Translations under genes and position numbers: made by a program
Assembly: GCA_002914805.1 (NCBI GenBank)
Contig: JXTB01000028.1
Location: 106,961 to 170,960 of the forward strand
Source of the DNA: Parasponia andersonii
Taxonomy: Eukaryota; Streptophyta; Magnoliopsida; Rosales; Cannabaceae
DNA: 64,000 nt
Reading direction: 5' to 3'
Notes under the pieces: model-generated
Database searches by the model: none
Seen by the model: only the letters and a program-made list of their open reading frames with translations
Told to the model about the DNA's origin: nothing
Part shown: positions 46,301-57,857 of the stretch, one piece after another
How the letters are laid out: every line of letters begins with the position of its first letter
How positions within the stretch are numbered: the stretch's first letter is position 1

Positions 46301-46950
46301 ATCATGCCTTTTATTTTGTGCAAAATTATACCTCTATATTTCAGATTTCTACAAATTTATATTTTTTTGTATATAAATTGACTTAACATATTTCTCGCTA
46401 AACATATAATCTGAATTGAGGATATTTTATTTTTGCGGACTAACATAAAAAATTTATTGAAAATAACTTAAAATAGTAAACACAAATCATTTAATATATA
46501 CACAAAAATATAAATTTGTAGAAACTGAAATGTGAAAATATAATTTTACACAAGTTAAAAAATATGTTTAAAATTACAAAAATTTTATACTTCACGATAT
46601 TTTTTGCAATTATATTTACGTACAAAAGAATTTACTGAATTTTAAATTTTATAGAGAGTTGTTTAAAAGAGGGATTGGAGGTTAAAAAAAAAAAAAGTGG
46701 AATGCTAAATTATGTTTAAAGATTTTACTATTTAATTTTACATTTAATATAATAATAGTAAGGGTAATATTAATGTACGATGATTATACTTATAATTACA
46801 TTTTAAATAAGACGAATTATTATTATAATCATTAATAACAAAATTACAAATTAAGTGTTGCGCACCAATAGTTGTCCATAGAATTGCTTAAAAAAAATAT
46901 TAAAAAAAAACTCCAAAAATTAATTAATCTCTAACAAATGTCGATGATTC
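43358..46950. other. Intergenic, no gene seen
   Basis: AT-rich sequence. A single unresolved base lies at 43645. A perfect-looking 59-bp tandem duplication (AAGAATCGAAAAAGAGCCAC...GTACTTTCTTC) lies at 44028-44145. CACTA-like subterminal sequence (CAGTCACAAATTTGTGAC) occurs near 44790. An imperfect inverted pair, AAATCTACTTCTATTAGATT (45833-45852) and AATCTAATAGAAGTAGATTT (46027-46046), forms a ~20-bp stem around 170 bp, suggesting a small foldback element. No gene is supported. Confidence 0.5.
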
Positions 46951-46959
46951 TAATTTTGT

Positions 46960-47095
46960 CACAGACCATCCGCTCCTCCTCCAGTCCTCCTCTTCGCTTC
47001 TCTCACGCGCAAAACCGCTATACCATCTTCTGTCCGCCGTCGCCCACGCGCCGCCACGTGCTCACTGACCAGCGCCACCAAGAAACCAAATCAAG
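46960..47095 (+). other. 5' UTR exon of the TFIIE beta gene
   Basis: A GC-richer, pyrimidine-rich block (CCGCTCCTCCTCCAGTCCTC...) ends at a splice donor AATCAAG^GTTTTC. The next exon begins exactly at the ATG (CTATTCTCAG^ATGGC), so a leader intron of about 1.25 kb (47096-48349) is implied. The transcription start is not defined. Confidence 0.55.
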
Positions 47096-47918
47096 GTTTT
47101 CCTTTTTGGCTTTTCCGATATTAGACTCGATAATTGAAAGAGAATTAGTTTTGATTTTTGGTTTTCGTTTTGCAGTTTTATGTTATTTGATCTATCGAGT
47201 TTGGGTTTTGATTTGGGGCTTAAATTAGGGTTTCCATTTCTGGACATACACAATATTAGCATATAGTTTATTAGAATTGCTTCTCAATGTCATCCGATCA
47301 TAGTGGTAACAGATTTAATTGAAGTGTAGCACCATTTATATTACACAATAAAAGTTACCCTACTTCAAAAATGGCTGCTTCAACTCAAAACTTCTATAGT
47401 AGAATGTCTAGCCCCCCGTAACAGCTCTTACAAGGGTTCATGATGACTTGTTCAGGTTTTGGTTTTAACTCTCCAAATCAATAATGGGCCTATGAATTTG
47501 CAGTTAATTCACATCTACTACATCGATAAAATAGATAGTGTGACCAATTGTGTTTTCATAAATTTGGTTCCAATACACCCTTTTGAAAAATGCAGTTTTC
47601 CAGTCGTTAGTTCATTATACATCCATAGAAATTAGCTTATTGGCCCCCTAAACAGTAACATACAAATCGGTACTGAACATCCAATTTGGAGCTGTAGTTG
47701 GGGCTAGACAGTCTGCTATTTAAGTTTCAGTATGACTTTTTGCAGCCATTTACTGATTTGGAAATGATCAATGTGTTATTCTTGTGCTTTGATACCTGGT
47801 AAGGAAAACGTGAAAGTAACGAAAAACGGGAACGTGGTTGTGGTAGTTCTACTTGACTTGAGAAAGGTATGAAATCTTATCCGGTTCTCAATTGGTGGTA
47901 TAAAATCCCTTATATATA

Positions 47919-48113
47919 GCCCCCAGGGCATTAGTTCAAGTGGCAAGGAGGGTAGCATGAGAAGTCTAACTAAGGTAGACGTCTCAAGTTCAAATCCTGG
48001 TAGCTGAACTAATCTCTGTTGTCTCCAGGGACCTGCCGTTGGGGCGTGTGGGTTATCCCCCTTGGGATTAGTCGGAGAGGGGTCCTAACCGGATATCCAT
48101 GGTTATCAAAAAA
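47919..48113 (+). mobile_element. Full-length tRNA-derived SINE in the TFIIE beta 5' UTR intron
   Basis: A 195-bp insert lies between perfect 17-bp direct repeats AAAATCCCTTATATATA (47902-47918 and 48114-48130). Box A is TTAGTTCAAGTGG (about 47931) and box B AGTTCAAATCC (47987-47997), spaced as in a tRNA promoter. The tRNA-unrelated body includes CCCTTGGGATTAGTCGG and GGATATCCATGG, and the 3' end is an A-tract. The intact duplication suggests a fairly young insertion. It was probably mobilised by a LINE reverse transcriptase in trans. Confidence 0.9.
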
Positions 48114-48349
48114 AAAATCCCTTATATATATATATATGTTACGTCTCTGATAAAAAAAAAATATTTAGTATCTTAACCTGTACAGCGAAGTATTACCCTA
48201 CTTTTAGTTCCTGAATCTTCCTTGTGAAGACAATAAGCAACTATCATTTATTTACTTTTGCTTGGTGGTGAGGCTAAATATTCAAAAAAGTCATTTTCTG
48301 GGTAGCATTTGATGAGTTCTGAGAATTCTGCTAATACCTCTATTCTCAG

Positions 48350-50456
48350 ATGGCACTGCAGGAGCAATTGAACAGGTTCAAGAAGCAGCAAGAGAAGTGC
48401 CAATCAACACTCACTAGTATCGCTGCATCTGCTAAGCCCAAACCAACTCAGAAATTTACACCTGCTGTTGCTCCACCAAATGCCAAGCCTCCTGCTCCCC
48501 CTGTCAAATTTTCAAACGATACAGAAAGACTTCAACATATTAACAGCATTCGAAAAGCCCCAGCTGGAGCTCAGATCAAGCGTGTTATAGACCTCCTATT
48601 TGAGGTTTGAACCCATTTTTTGTTTCCTGGCTTGATGAATTGTATATAACTGGGAGTATTTGGTGGCTTGCATTAGTTTTGAATTCTGAAAGTCTTATCT
48701 TTGAGCTTTCTATGTCAGGCTAGCTTTGCTAGTTTCTGATCTTCATAAAACTTTAGATGTCCTCATTCAGTTTCTGGTAAAGATCAACAAAAATTAGGCA
48801 CAAGTCTTGACTCCTGTCATAGGCATATGCTGATATTTTATGATTGTGATGTCACTGGATTAAAAGAATCTAGATATGACCTGTTTAGAATTACCAGTTA
48901 AAGATTTACTATGGTTCACGTGTTTGCAGACAAGGCAAGCCTTAACACCAGAGCAAATTAATGAAGCGTGCTATGTGGATATTAATGCAAATAAAACTGT
49001 CTTTGACAGTTTGAGGAAGAATCTTAAAGTTAACTACGATGGAAAGCGCTTTTCTTACAAGGTTATTCTTGATCTTATCTGCCTCTGTCCAATTAGGGTA
49101 GCCCATATTTGGTTCCTTTTGAATTTTAATCAGAATCTGTCTTTTATCTCTTTCAAGAAGGATGATAGTTTGAATTATCTTGGTTCTTTGATATAGTCCA
49201 AGCATGACTTGAGGGACAAAAGCCAACTTCTTTACTTAATACGGAAGTTTCCAGAGGGTATTGCTGTTATTGATCTCAAGGATGCATACCCAACTGTGAT
49301 GGAAGACTTGCAGGTAGGTTTAATTTTAAATGGTTCTGCTGTTTTGATGTAAACGCCTTATTCTTCATGTATTGAGCTTATGACAAAATAAAATATTGCA
49401 TAGAAATCTCTGAGCTACGACCTTTATTTTCGTTTTAAGTTCAACAGAAAACATATGAGTATGTGTTTATATATCTATGTTTCTTGATTGAACAAGTCCT
49501 TCAACAATATTTATCTTTTTAATCAAATGCATTCTTACTTTAGACGTTGGTTTCTTAGGATCTGAGGAAATCGATTGCTCTTAGTGCTTATGACGTGATA
49601 GAAATTGGCCTTAGCCCGTAGGTGACACCAATAGGATAGTGCGGCAATTGGAAGTTGTCTTTCTGAAGTCTTGGTATGTTTTTTGGTTTAGATACTTGGA
49701 TGATTTGTCATCTTAAAAGATGCTTCTGAAAAGATGAGAGGAAAAACAATGGTTTTGGTGGCTGAGGACCATTAGAAAAATGTAAATGGATATTTTGGTG
49801 GCTAAGGACTATTAGAAAAATGTAAATGGACTATATTGCTTTCTTCTTCTTCTTCTTTTGAAAAACAATAATATAAAATTAAGCAATTTTTTTCTTTTTT
49901 CAGTCAAGCTATGAATGTTTGGTTCATGTATGCAAGTATCTTCCATATTATAATGAAATTACTTGTTTACTGTAAATTGGGTATTATATTTTTTGGGGGG
50001 TTGAGCTATGAACACTTGGTTGGCATCTTATGCAAGTATCTTCCAGATTGTAATTAAATTGCTTGTTTATCTTACATTGGAAGTTCGGAACTTTAAGAAA
50101 CCTTTCTTCTCCAGGGTCTGAAAGCTGCTGGTCAGATCTGGCTGCTATCAAACTTGGATTCTCAGGAGGACATTGCATACCCAAATGATCCGAGGGTTCC
50201 CATTAAAGTAGATGATGACCTTAAACAGCTGTTTCGTGGTATCGAATTACCTCGTGATATGCTTGACATTGAGAAGGATCTACAGAAGAATGGTATGAAG
50301 CCTGCAACCAACACTGCAAAGAGGAGGGCCCAGGCACAGATCCAAGGCATTTCCTCCAAGCCAAAGACCAAGAAGAAGAAGCATGAAATCAGCAAGAGGA
50401 CTAAGCTAACCAATGCCCATCTTCCAGAGCTTTTCCAGAACCTAAATAAATCCTGA
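48350..50456 (+). CDS. Transcription initiation factor TFIIE subunit beta, four coding exons, intact
   Basis: Coding exons are 48350-48604, 48930-49061, 49197-49313 and 50115-50456. All junctions are GT-AG in phase 0, giving 281 residues. TFIIE beta joins TFIIE alpha in the nucleus, helps load TFIIH on the RNA polymerase II preinitiation complex and supports promoter opening. The N-terminus MALQEQLNRFKKQQEKCQST is followed by a proline/alanine linker. A first winged helix follows (about residues 60-130, with NDTERLQHINSIRKAPAGAQ and TRQALTPEQINEACYVD), then a second (about 130-190, with IRKFPEGIAVIDLKDAYPTV and IWLLSNLDSQEDIAYPNDPR). The C-terminus is strongly basic (KPKTKKKKHEISKRTKLTNA) and ends LPELFQNLNKS. 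Family identity is clear from remembered plant orthologues. No break is seen. Confidence 0.96.
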
Positions 50457-50640
50457 TTCCTCATCAAACTTTGGTCAGGCCTCATTAATATTAATACTGA
50501 CAATTGCACTAAGTGGCCTCTTGGCTGATATACAACAGAATCTTGCTCTAGTTAAATGGATTATGTAGATAGGAAGTTTGATTTACAACGAGGGCAAATT
50601 GTTCTATACTGAGGAATAAACACGTTACATTCATTACTGC
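50457..50640 (+). other. Probable 3' UTR of TFIIE beta
   Basis: An AATAAA signal lies at 50615-50620, about 160 bp after the stop codon. Confidence 0.5.
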
Positions 50641-53170
50641 TATTTTGATTAAATTGGTGAACCATGATTGACAAGTTCTTGTGCAGTGTCCACTCTCATC
50701 TTTTGTATCATGTGACAGCGTTTAGATTTTGTTGGCTTAATCGTGGTATGGGGTCGCACATAGTGATAGAGTAGCTCTACATAATGGAACAGTTGTTAAT
50801 AGAACATTAGATGATGATGGAACTTAAGTGTAAGACAGTAAATTCCAACTTTTAAGCATTTTCATAGTCTATTTTTCCACTGAATTGAACGAAAGATTGG
50901 GAAAGAGAGTAAAGGCAGAATGTTAGTCACGATTTTTGTGTAATAAGTTTTTGTAAACCATCATGTTTTAAACAAGGCCATTTCTGCTTTGCTTGTGTAA
51001 ATGTAAACTATTCAGTGTGTTTTATTATGTTACTGTTTGCTCATATGTTATCAACATGAATATACTTGTCATATATAAGATTAATCATTCAGTTACATTT
51101 TGCTCAAGTTACGTAACTTTAAGAATGTTTATGTGCCTTGTACTGGTTTCTTTATATCGATGTAATGTAAATACATACATACATAATATCACAAGTGATT
51201 ATATATGTGATACATGAATTGGTATGTTTTTCTGTAATATATTATAAGCACATATTTGGTTTGATTGACCAAGAAATAAGTTTTCCCATTTAGTTATCTT
51301 ATTATATTATGTTTATGACAAGTTATGGATTAAATGATCATTAAAATGTCCAAGTATGAGAGTTTTTATTAGGGGTTTTCATTGATTAAATTTTTAATGA
51401 ATCGCTGAGTCTTATACAAAAAACGTTACTATAGGCTATTTTCTTTCGTTACTTTTTGTAACATGTTATGCTATGAACGCATTCGAACAGAGTGCTAATC
51501 CACTCTTGTCTATTTAATTTGTGGAACTCCACTAATTTTGTAATACTATCATGATGTTAGATATGTTAGTTGAGTCTCAATGTCAAGCTGTAAAACAAAT
51601 AATAATAATAATGACGCCAAAATAATTATAAAAATTTGCATAAAGATTAATAATAGAGAGACAAAAAAATTTGCATTAATGATATAGTATTATTTTCAAC
51701 CACATAATTTTATAAAATATGAAATATTGTGGTCTCACTTTGAGATAATCATAGAGTATGAATGTCAGGTGTAAATTTTTTGTACAAATTTTTGGTGTTA
51801 ATGACAAAAAAGTGAAAAAGAGAATGAAATATACAAATGAAATAAACCGTTAAAAGACAAAAAGGATATTGAGTTGGATTGGACAGTAGGTTATGTCATA
51901 AGTCAGATCAATAGTTGACTTTTGTCGAACTCCAACAGTTGTACTCCCCAATAGTTATAAATGGTTCGCACGTCAAAGAGTCAACATGCGTAGATCATGT
52001 TATTTGTTAGCCAATTAGAATGATTTTTCGACTAATTTAGGCAAACATTCCTTGGGTACCCTAGACATAATTTCTTAGATTCAACATATATTTTGAGTTG
52101 TTATGTGTTCAGTCAATTCGGTGGCTGTCAAAGAGTTTAAGATAGAGTAATTACAAATGGTCGTCTTTTAACATTCCATTTAATAAACATCCGTGTTTTT
52201 GTATAATAAGTAATTAAACTTAATATGTTTTTACAAAGAGTACGTAAGATTTCCTTTGAAGGGAAGAGTATATAAGATATTAGTATATTAGTTTTATACT
52301 AAATATATTAGTATATAATTTATTATATTATAAATATTAATTTTTCTAGTTAGTATGTATATCGCCTATATGATGATATATTTTAAAAAACTGACATTTG
52401 CTTAAAGGGCTTCAAAATTATTTCAATAAGAACTATCATGAGAGGTATGGCCCACTTAGAGCCAGCCCGGCTCAACCCATTCACTCACCGTTTGAATTTT
52501 GACGAAATATGCTGTTTATCCTTCTTTTCTGAAAAATACAAAAATATATACTGAGTTTTGCAAAAACGGACAAAAATATCCGTTTTAATGTTTTTTTTTT
52601 CTTTTGGTAATATGTGCCTTTAGAAATATGCTTTTTATTGTTTTTGTAAACTCATGACATATATTTTTCCTTTTTCATAAATATATAGTTAAATGTCGTA
52701 TTTTGTTAAAATTCAAGATAAAATTCTAATTTCTTTTCCCATTGTGTAATAATACGTTCATAGGAGGTGATAGGAACACTACTTTGCTCTTTCTGACTTC
52801 TGAGATGACTTTAGTCTGCCATAATTCGTGTGTTATTTATCAGAGGTCATATACCTTTAACACTTTATATTTTTCGAGTAAATATTAATTTAGATATAGA
52901 TTTCATCCGATATTTGCTAATAAGCTACATTGATTTATATTATATATAGAAAATAAACCTACAAATGTATATTTCTTAATAAACTTCCCTTTATAATTCA
53001 TGTTGAACAGGGAAACGTTATAATAATCATTTGACATGTCCGAAATAACTAATTTTTAATATTGTTACAGTTGGTCTAGGCTGCTTATACAACTAATATC
53101 TGGAAATAATAATAACAACTCCGGTATCTTTGTGATAGGATTCACACATGTCAGAATTGTGTGTGATTTA
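50641..53170. other. Intergenic, no gene seen
   Basis: AT-rich sequence of 2.5 kb. Short frames are not coding-like and no element ends were recognised. Confidence 0.5.
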
Positions 53171-53185
53171 AAGTCAGTTTGAATT

Positions 53186-53344
53186 GCCAACTGGAGCTAA
53201 TTTAGTTGGTCAAAAATTTTAGGGATGAGTGTGTGAGTTTAGAGGGTCAGGAATTCAAGTCTTGGTAGTGTGTATGATATTTTTTTTTAAATTTATAGAA
53301 AATGATGGTCATTAGTTAAGCCCCACTTCTTTTTTTAAAAAAAT
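53186..53344 (+). mobile_element. tRNA-derived SINE, second copy type
   Basis: A ~159-bp insert lies between perfect 15-bp repeats AAGTCAGTTTGAATT (53171-53185 and 53345-53359). Box A-like TTTAGTTGGTC and box B-like GAATTCAAGTCTTGG are spaced as in a tRNA promoter. The 3' part carries a T-tract and ends in A residues. Its body differs from the SINE at 47919, so it is another family or subfamily. Confidence 0.85.
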
Positions 53345-53359
53345 AAGTCAGTTTGAATT

Positions 53360-53767
53360 AAAAGTTAAGACTATAAAATATATCTCATTTTATTCCTTTA
53401 ATTTAAACAAATAATTCTTAAACTAATAGAAATTATTCTAGATTAAATGAAAATTTAACAATGATCAAAAGTAATTCTTTTGTTACTTGTTGAAATTTTG
53501 AGGTAAATGAGAGTATATTTGAACATCGATGATGTATTATGGCAATGTTAACACTATAAATGGCAACGCAAAATTGAAAAAAAATGCCAAATTTGATATA
53601 TTATTTCACATATTTGTTTACTCTAATGCATAATGTTATTTTAATATAATGTTCAAAATTTATTGAAGAGTTTTTTATTATATTAAGTATATTATATGTC
53701 ACATTTGACACAATACATAACATGAATAGAGGATGACTTTCTGATTTTTTGCTAGTATCGGCATTCT
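53360..53767. other. Intergenic, no gene seen
   Basis: AT-rich. If the leader at 54558-54819 was split by the copia LTR, this side should hold its continuation, but nothing recognisable as retroelement coding sequence is present. Confidence 0.4.
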
Positions 53768-54557
53768 TGTTAGGAGTCTGACCGACCCAGATTTGTCGCT
53801 CTTAGGATCTCACTTCTATGAATATCACAATTACAAAGAAATAAAAATTGGGAATATAAACAATTACTACAATATAAGAATTTAAGTGAAAAACTCTAAA
53901 AATAGGAAAAAAGACACAAAAAACCATTGTCCTCAGAAAAGAATTCCACTATATAAAAAATTTCTACAATCACATAGATTTCTCTTTTTTCTAACCATAA
54001 TACATCTAAGTACTCTCTCACGAGACTCTTACAAATATTCGCTCTTCACACCTTCTCTTTTCTTTGAATAATCATCCTTTTTACACAAGGAAACAAGAGA
54101 ACTTATACTTCCCTTCTCTTTGAAATGAAACACACAAAGAGACAGGAGAAAAGCCACGAAAAACCACTGTTCTTAGAAAAAAAATTTACTATATAAAAAA
54201 TTTCTACAATCACATAGATTTCCCTCTTTTCTAACCATAATACACCCAAGCACTCTCTAATGAGACTCTCATAAATATTTGCTCTTCACACCTTTCTCTT
54301 TTCTTTGAACAATCATCCTTCTTACACAAGAAACAAGAGAACTCATATTTCCCTTCTCCTTGAAATGAAACACATAAAGAGACTAAAAAAGAATTTGATT
54401 AGAAGAAAAAAATACTTGAAATACTACATATTGGGGTGATTAGTAACCAAGGAGATAGCCTCCTTATATAGGGCTCAAGTCTTCCTTCCTCTTCATCTTC
54501 TACCGATGTGGGACTTTGACTTCTTTCACATTTTTAATATTTAGTCAAATCCTAACA
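53768..54557 (-). mobile_element. Copia-type solo LTR with internal 240-bp duplication
   Basis: The unit is 790 bp, with ends TGTTAGGA and TCCTAACA, an 8-bp terminal inverted repeat. The flanks are ATTCT (53763-53767) and ATTTT (54558-54562), 4 of 5 matching. On the minus strand it begins TGTTAGGATTTGACTAAA and has a TATATAAGG box about 100 bp in, giving orientation. A 240-bp segment is duplicated in tandem (53904-54143 and 54144-54383). There is no internal region, so it is a solo LTR. Assignment to copia rests on its size and TGTTAGGA start. Confidence 0.75.
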
Positions 54558-54819
54558 ATTTTCACTTTCGCTAAATAATAAAAATCTATAGCTTCTGCTA
54601 TAAACACTGTCTTTATCGACAGTCATACTCCACTATATAAGTACTCACTTAGAATCAACTAATTATAAAAATTTCACCTCGGCTCGTGTCAAATGATCCT
54701 TGCTAAAAACTTATAGTGCAACTCCCACATTTGGCTTTTCCTAGAAGCTCATTAGTCATCCATGTCATTCACCACATACCCTGCATCAATGCCAAACCGT
54801 GTTCTAATACTAAATTTTC
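54558..54819 (-). other. Retroelement primer-binding site and leader
   Basis: Directly left of the LTR at 54820, the minus strand reads TTAGTATTAGAAC (54801-54813). This is a drifted version of the plant initiator-Met primer-binding site (TGGTATCAGAGC), followed by leader sequence. This side orientates the LTR family. Related leader segments recur at 56990-57146 and 57701-57885. Confidence 0.7.
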
Positions 54820-56989
54820 TATCACGACCTAAGGTCGAGGTCAGTGGTAGAATGAGTATTTTATAAAATATAAATACCGAAAATATTTTTTAAAATAACT
54901 TATTTAATTTAAAATTTTTCCTCGGGTACTCTAACTTTTCAAATTGGCCTCAATAAAATATTTAATTAAAAATCAAAATCCATAGTTATACGTTTCTTAT
55001 TAAACATAGACAGTAAATAAAATAATTATTTAATAGTCATGTATCACTAATCATCTCACACTCAAATACAGACATAAGTAATATAAATCATAATCAAATC
55101 TCACATTTTAGTTCATAAAGTTTAATAAAATCCAAATTCCTACTCAAATCTAAATATTTCACAAGTCTCAAAAGAATTTACTAAAATATAAATAAACTAG
55201 TTATTCTGCAATACCTCAAACTAGGTCTCCTAGTCTAAGTCATACTGAGTGCCACCTAATAGGAAGAATAGGGTGAGCTAATGCCCAATAGAAAATCGAT
55301 TATAAGTTTTTATTACATAAGAAATATACTCACATTGAAGGTCCTATATATTTAGTATTTCATTGAAAATAGTTCACAAAACCTAAGTGGAAATTATAGT
55401 ATAATAGTTCAAACATTCCAAACTATTGTAAAATATTTATCTAAACAAGTACATAACTATTCAAGCCAACATATAACCATGTATACAATCATGATGTCCG
55501 AAGTATCTTAGTAGATTACTCGGAAGTCTGAGCCACCTAAAAAGGTACCGTAAGTCTGATCACCCAATGTGGGGCATCGTAAGTCCGACGATCGCATAAG
55601 TATATAAATGCATGAAAATATTATATAAATGACTGGATAAGAATATGCACCATTTCCACAAAATCACAAAATAACCTTGCAGTATTCTTTAATCAAACTA
55701 CTTTTAGTCCTCAAAACTGAGTTCTTAAATCAATTGGGATTTTCTAAATGTTTCGGTATTATAATAACTATGTTTGATCAAAACCCAAAAATCTAATTTC
55801 TTGCTAGAAAATAGTTCAAAATAATATATATATGGCACGCCAACCAGTGTGACGTACCTCCCAAGCCGTTTATATCTTAAATCAGGTCAAAACAGATAAA
55901 TCATGTTCCTATGAATTATTTCACGAAATTTTATATTTATTCAAAATATGTAAAAATCAAAATTATACTAATTTGAAGATCAAGTAATTGAAAGTCTATC
56001 TCTATCGAGTATCCAATTGTTTTTATGGAGCTATAGAGAAGATTTGGCGTCGTTTAGGTGTCGTTTTCATACCTTCGATTTCTTTGTCAGAAAACTTGAT
56101 TTTCAAATGGAGCTTCAAATCATGAAACGAACTTTATCACTGAATTCAAAGCACCTAAAAATACTAGGGTAGACATATAATTTGTCCAATTTAGAGTTGT
56201 ACCCTACAACATATAAATCGAGGCAAATCTGAGACGTCCGATTTTGTTTTTTGTGTCTGTTTCAATACATAGTCAATGTATATCTCATTTTTTACCATTT
56301 TTAACATAGATTCTAAAAATAATATTAGTTTCAAAATCTAACGGTCTAATCAAAAAGTCAATTCCAATACTATTTACACATAAAACTATTCAACGAAATT
56401 GAAATTAAACTGAGTAAAATTAAGACACGAGGCACCTACCTCGAGATTGCACGTGAGGAGAGGAGTTCACGGCGACTGGTTTCACGCCGAACGGCAGACG
56501 AAATCGCCTCCGACGAGAAAAACCACCCACAGCGTTCTTCACCATTTTCTGGTGATCGTGAGCTCCGACAGGGCTGATTCCGGTGACGACTTCTTTGTCC
56601 AGCGACAGTGCATCGATTCTGGGTGGCAACGGGCATCAACGATGGCGGGTTGGACAGCCGTAGCAGCTGGTCGTGGGTGAAGAGACTCGTGGATCTCGAG
56701 GAAAAAGAAGGGGAAGTGTAGGGATTTATGGGCAATTTCCAAAACTATAGCGCCACGTGTTAGCTTCTGAGAGATTGGACATTGTTTTGATTATTTATGT
56801 TTTGACCCAGTTTTTGAAATTTCTTTTCAAAAATACTCTTGAATAATACATTTTGACCCTAATTTTTAAACTTTCTTTACATTTTTGCCCAAATGAACTT
56901 AGACCCGATTCCATCCAAGTTCATCCAATAATTCAATTTTTTTTGGCAAAAATACCACAATACCCTTATTTAATTTGAGGGATTTTACA
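54820..56989 (-). mobile_element. LTR, GGGTCGTGACA family (copy D), with primer-binding site
   Basis: The unit is 2170 bp. On the minus strand it starts TGTAAAATCCCTC and ends AGGTCGTGATA. It carries the shared blocks of copies A-C (LTR border motif near 55275; GCACCTAAAAATACTAGGGT near 56150). Minus-strand TATA-like CATAAATCCC (about 56725) and a CACGTG G-box (about 56754) flank a GC-rich block at 56437-56720. Unlike copies A-C it has no matching 5-bp flanks: leader sequence lies on both sides. It is therefore part of a rearranged element, not a clean solo LTR. Confidence 0.82.
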
Positions 56990-57857
56990 CATAGATATAA
57001 ATTATAATGTAGTGCACACTTAGAATTGACGAATTCTAAGAATTTTACCTCGGCTCATATCAAAAAATCCTTGTTAAAAACTTGTAGTGTAACTCCCAAG
57101 TTTGGTTTTTCCTGGAAGCTCAGTAGTTATCGATGTCATCCACTACCTACCTCGAGATTGCACGTGAGGAGAGGAGTTCACGGCGACTGGTTTTGCGGTG
57201 AACGGCAGACGAAATCGCCTCTGACTAGCAAAACTACCCACGGCGTTCTTCACTATTTTCTGGTGATCGTGAGCTCCGACAGGGCTGATTCCGGTGACGA
57301 CTTCTTTGTCCAGCGACAGTGCATCGATTCTGGGTGGCAACGGGCATCAACGATGGCGGGTTGGACAGCCGTAACAGCTGGTCGTGGGTGAAGAGACTCG
57401 TGGATCTCGAGGAAAAAGAAGGGGAAGTGTAGGGATTTATGGGCAATTTCCAAAACTATAGCGCCACGTGTTAGCTTCTGAGAGATTGGACATTGTTTTG
57501 ATTATTTATGTTTTGACCCAGTTTTTGAAATTTCTTTTCAAAAATACTCTTGAATAATACATTTTGACCCTAATTTTTAAACTTTCTTTACATTTTTGCC
57601 CAAATGAACTTAGACCCGATTCCATCCAAGTTCATCCAATAATTCAATTTTTTTTGGCAAAAATACCACAATACCCTTATTTAATTTGAGGGATTTTACA
57701 CATAGATATAAATTATAATGTAGTGCACACTTAGAATTGACGAATTCTAAGAATTTTACCTCGGCTCATATCAAAAAATCCTTGTTAAAAACTTGTAGTG
57801 TAACTCCCAAGTTTGGTTTTTCCTGGAAGCTCAGTAGTTATCGATGTCATCCACTAC
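56436..57857 (-). repeat. 711-bp tandem duplication (LTR part plus leader)
   Basis: Two head-to-tail units, 56436-57146 and 57147-57857, with constant offset 711. Each unit holds the promoter-side ~554 bp of the LTR followed by ~157 bp of leader (CATAGATATAAATTATAATG...). They are almost identical except for the first ~90 bp, where about ten bases differ. The junction between LTR part and leader has 2 bp of overlap (GT), pointing to DNA recombination. Small reading frames here are duplicated by-products. Confidence 0.9.

Noticed and set aside
47931-48000. tRNA gene
   Set aside because: Box A and box B are present, but the segment cannot form a proper cloverleaf. It has a tRNA-unrelated body, an A-tail and a 17-bp target duplication, so it is a SINE.
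48942-49226. Minus-strand frame over TFIIE beta exons 2-3
   Set aside because: Antisense shadow of the real exons and intron; no independent similarity.
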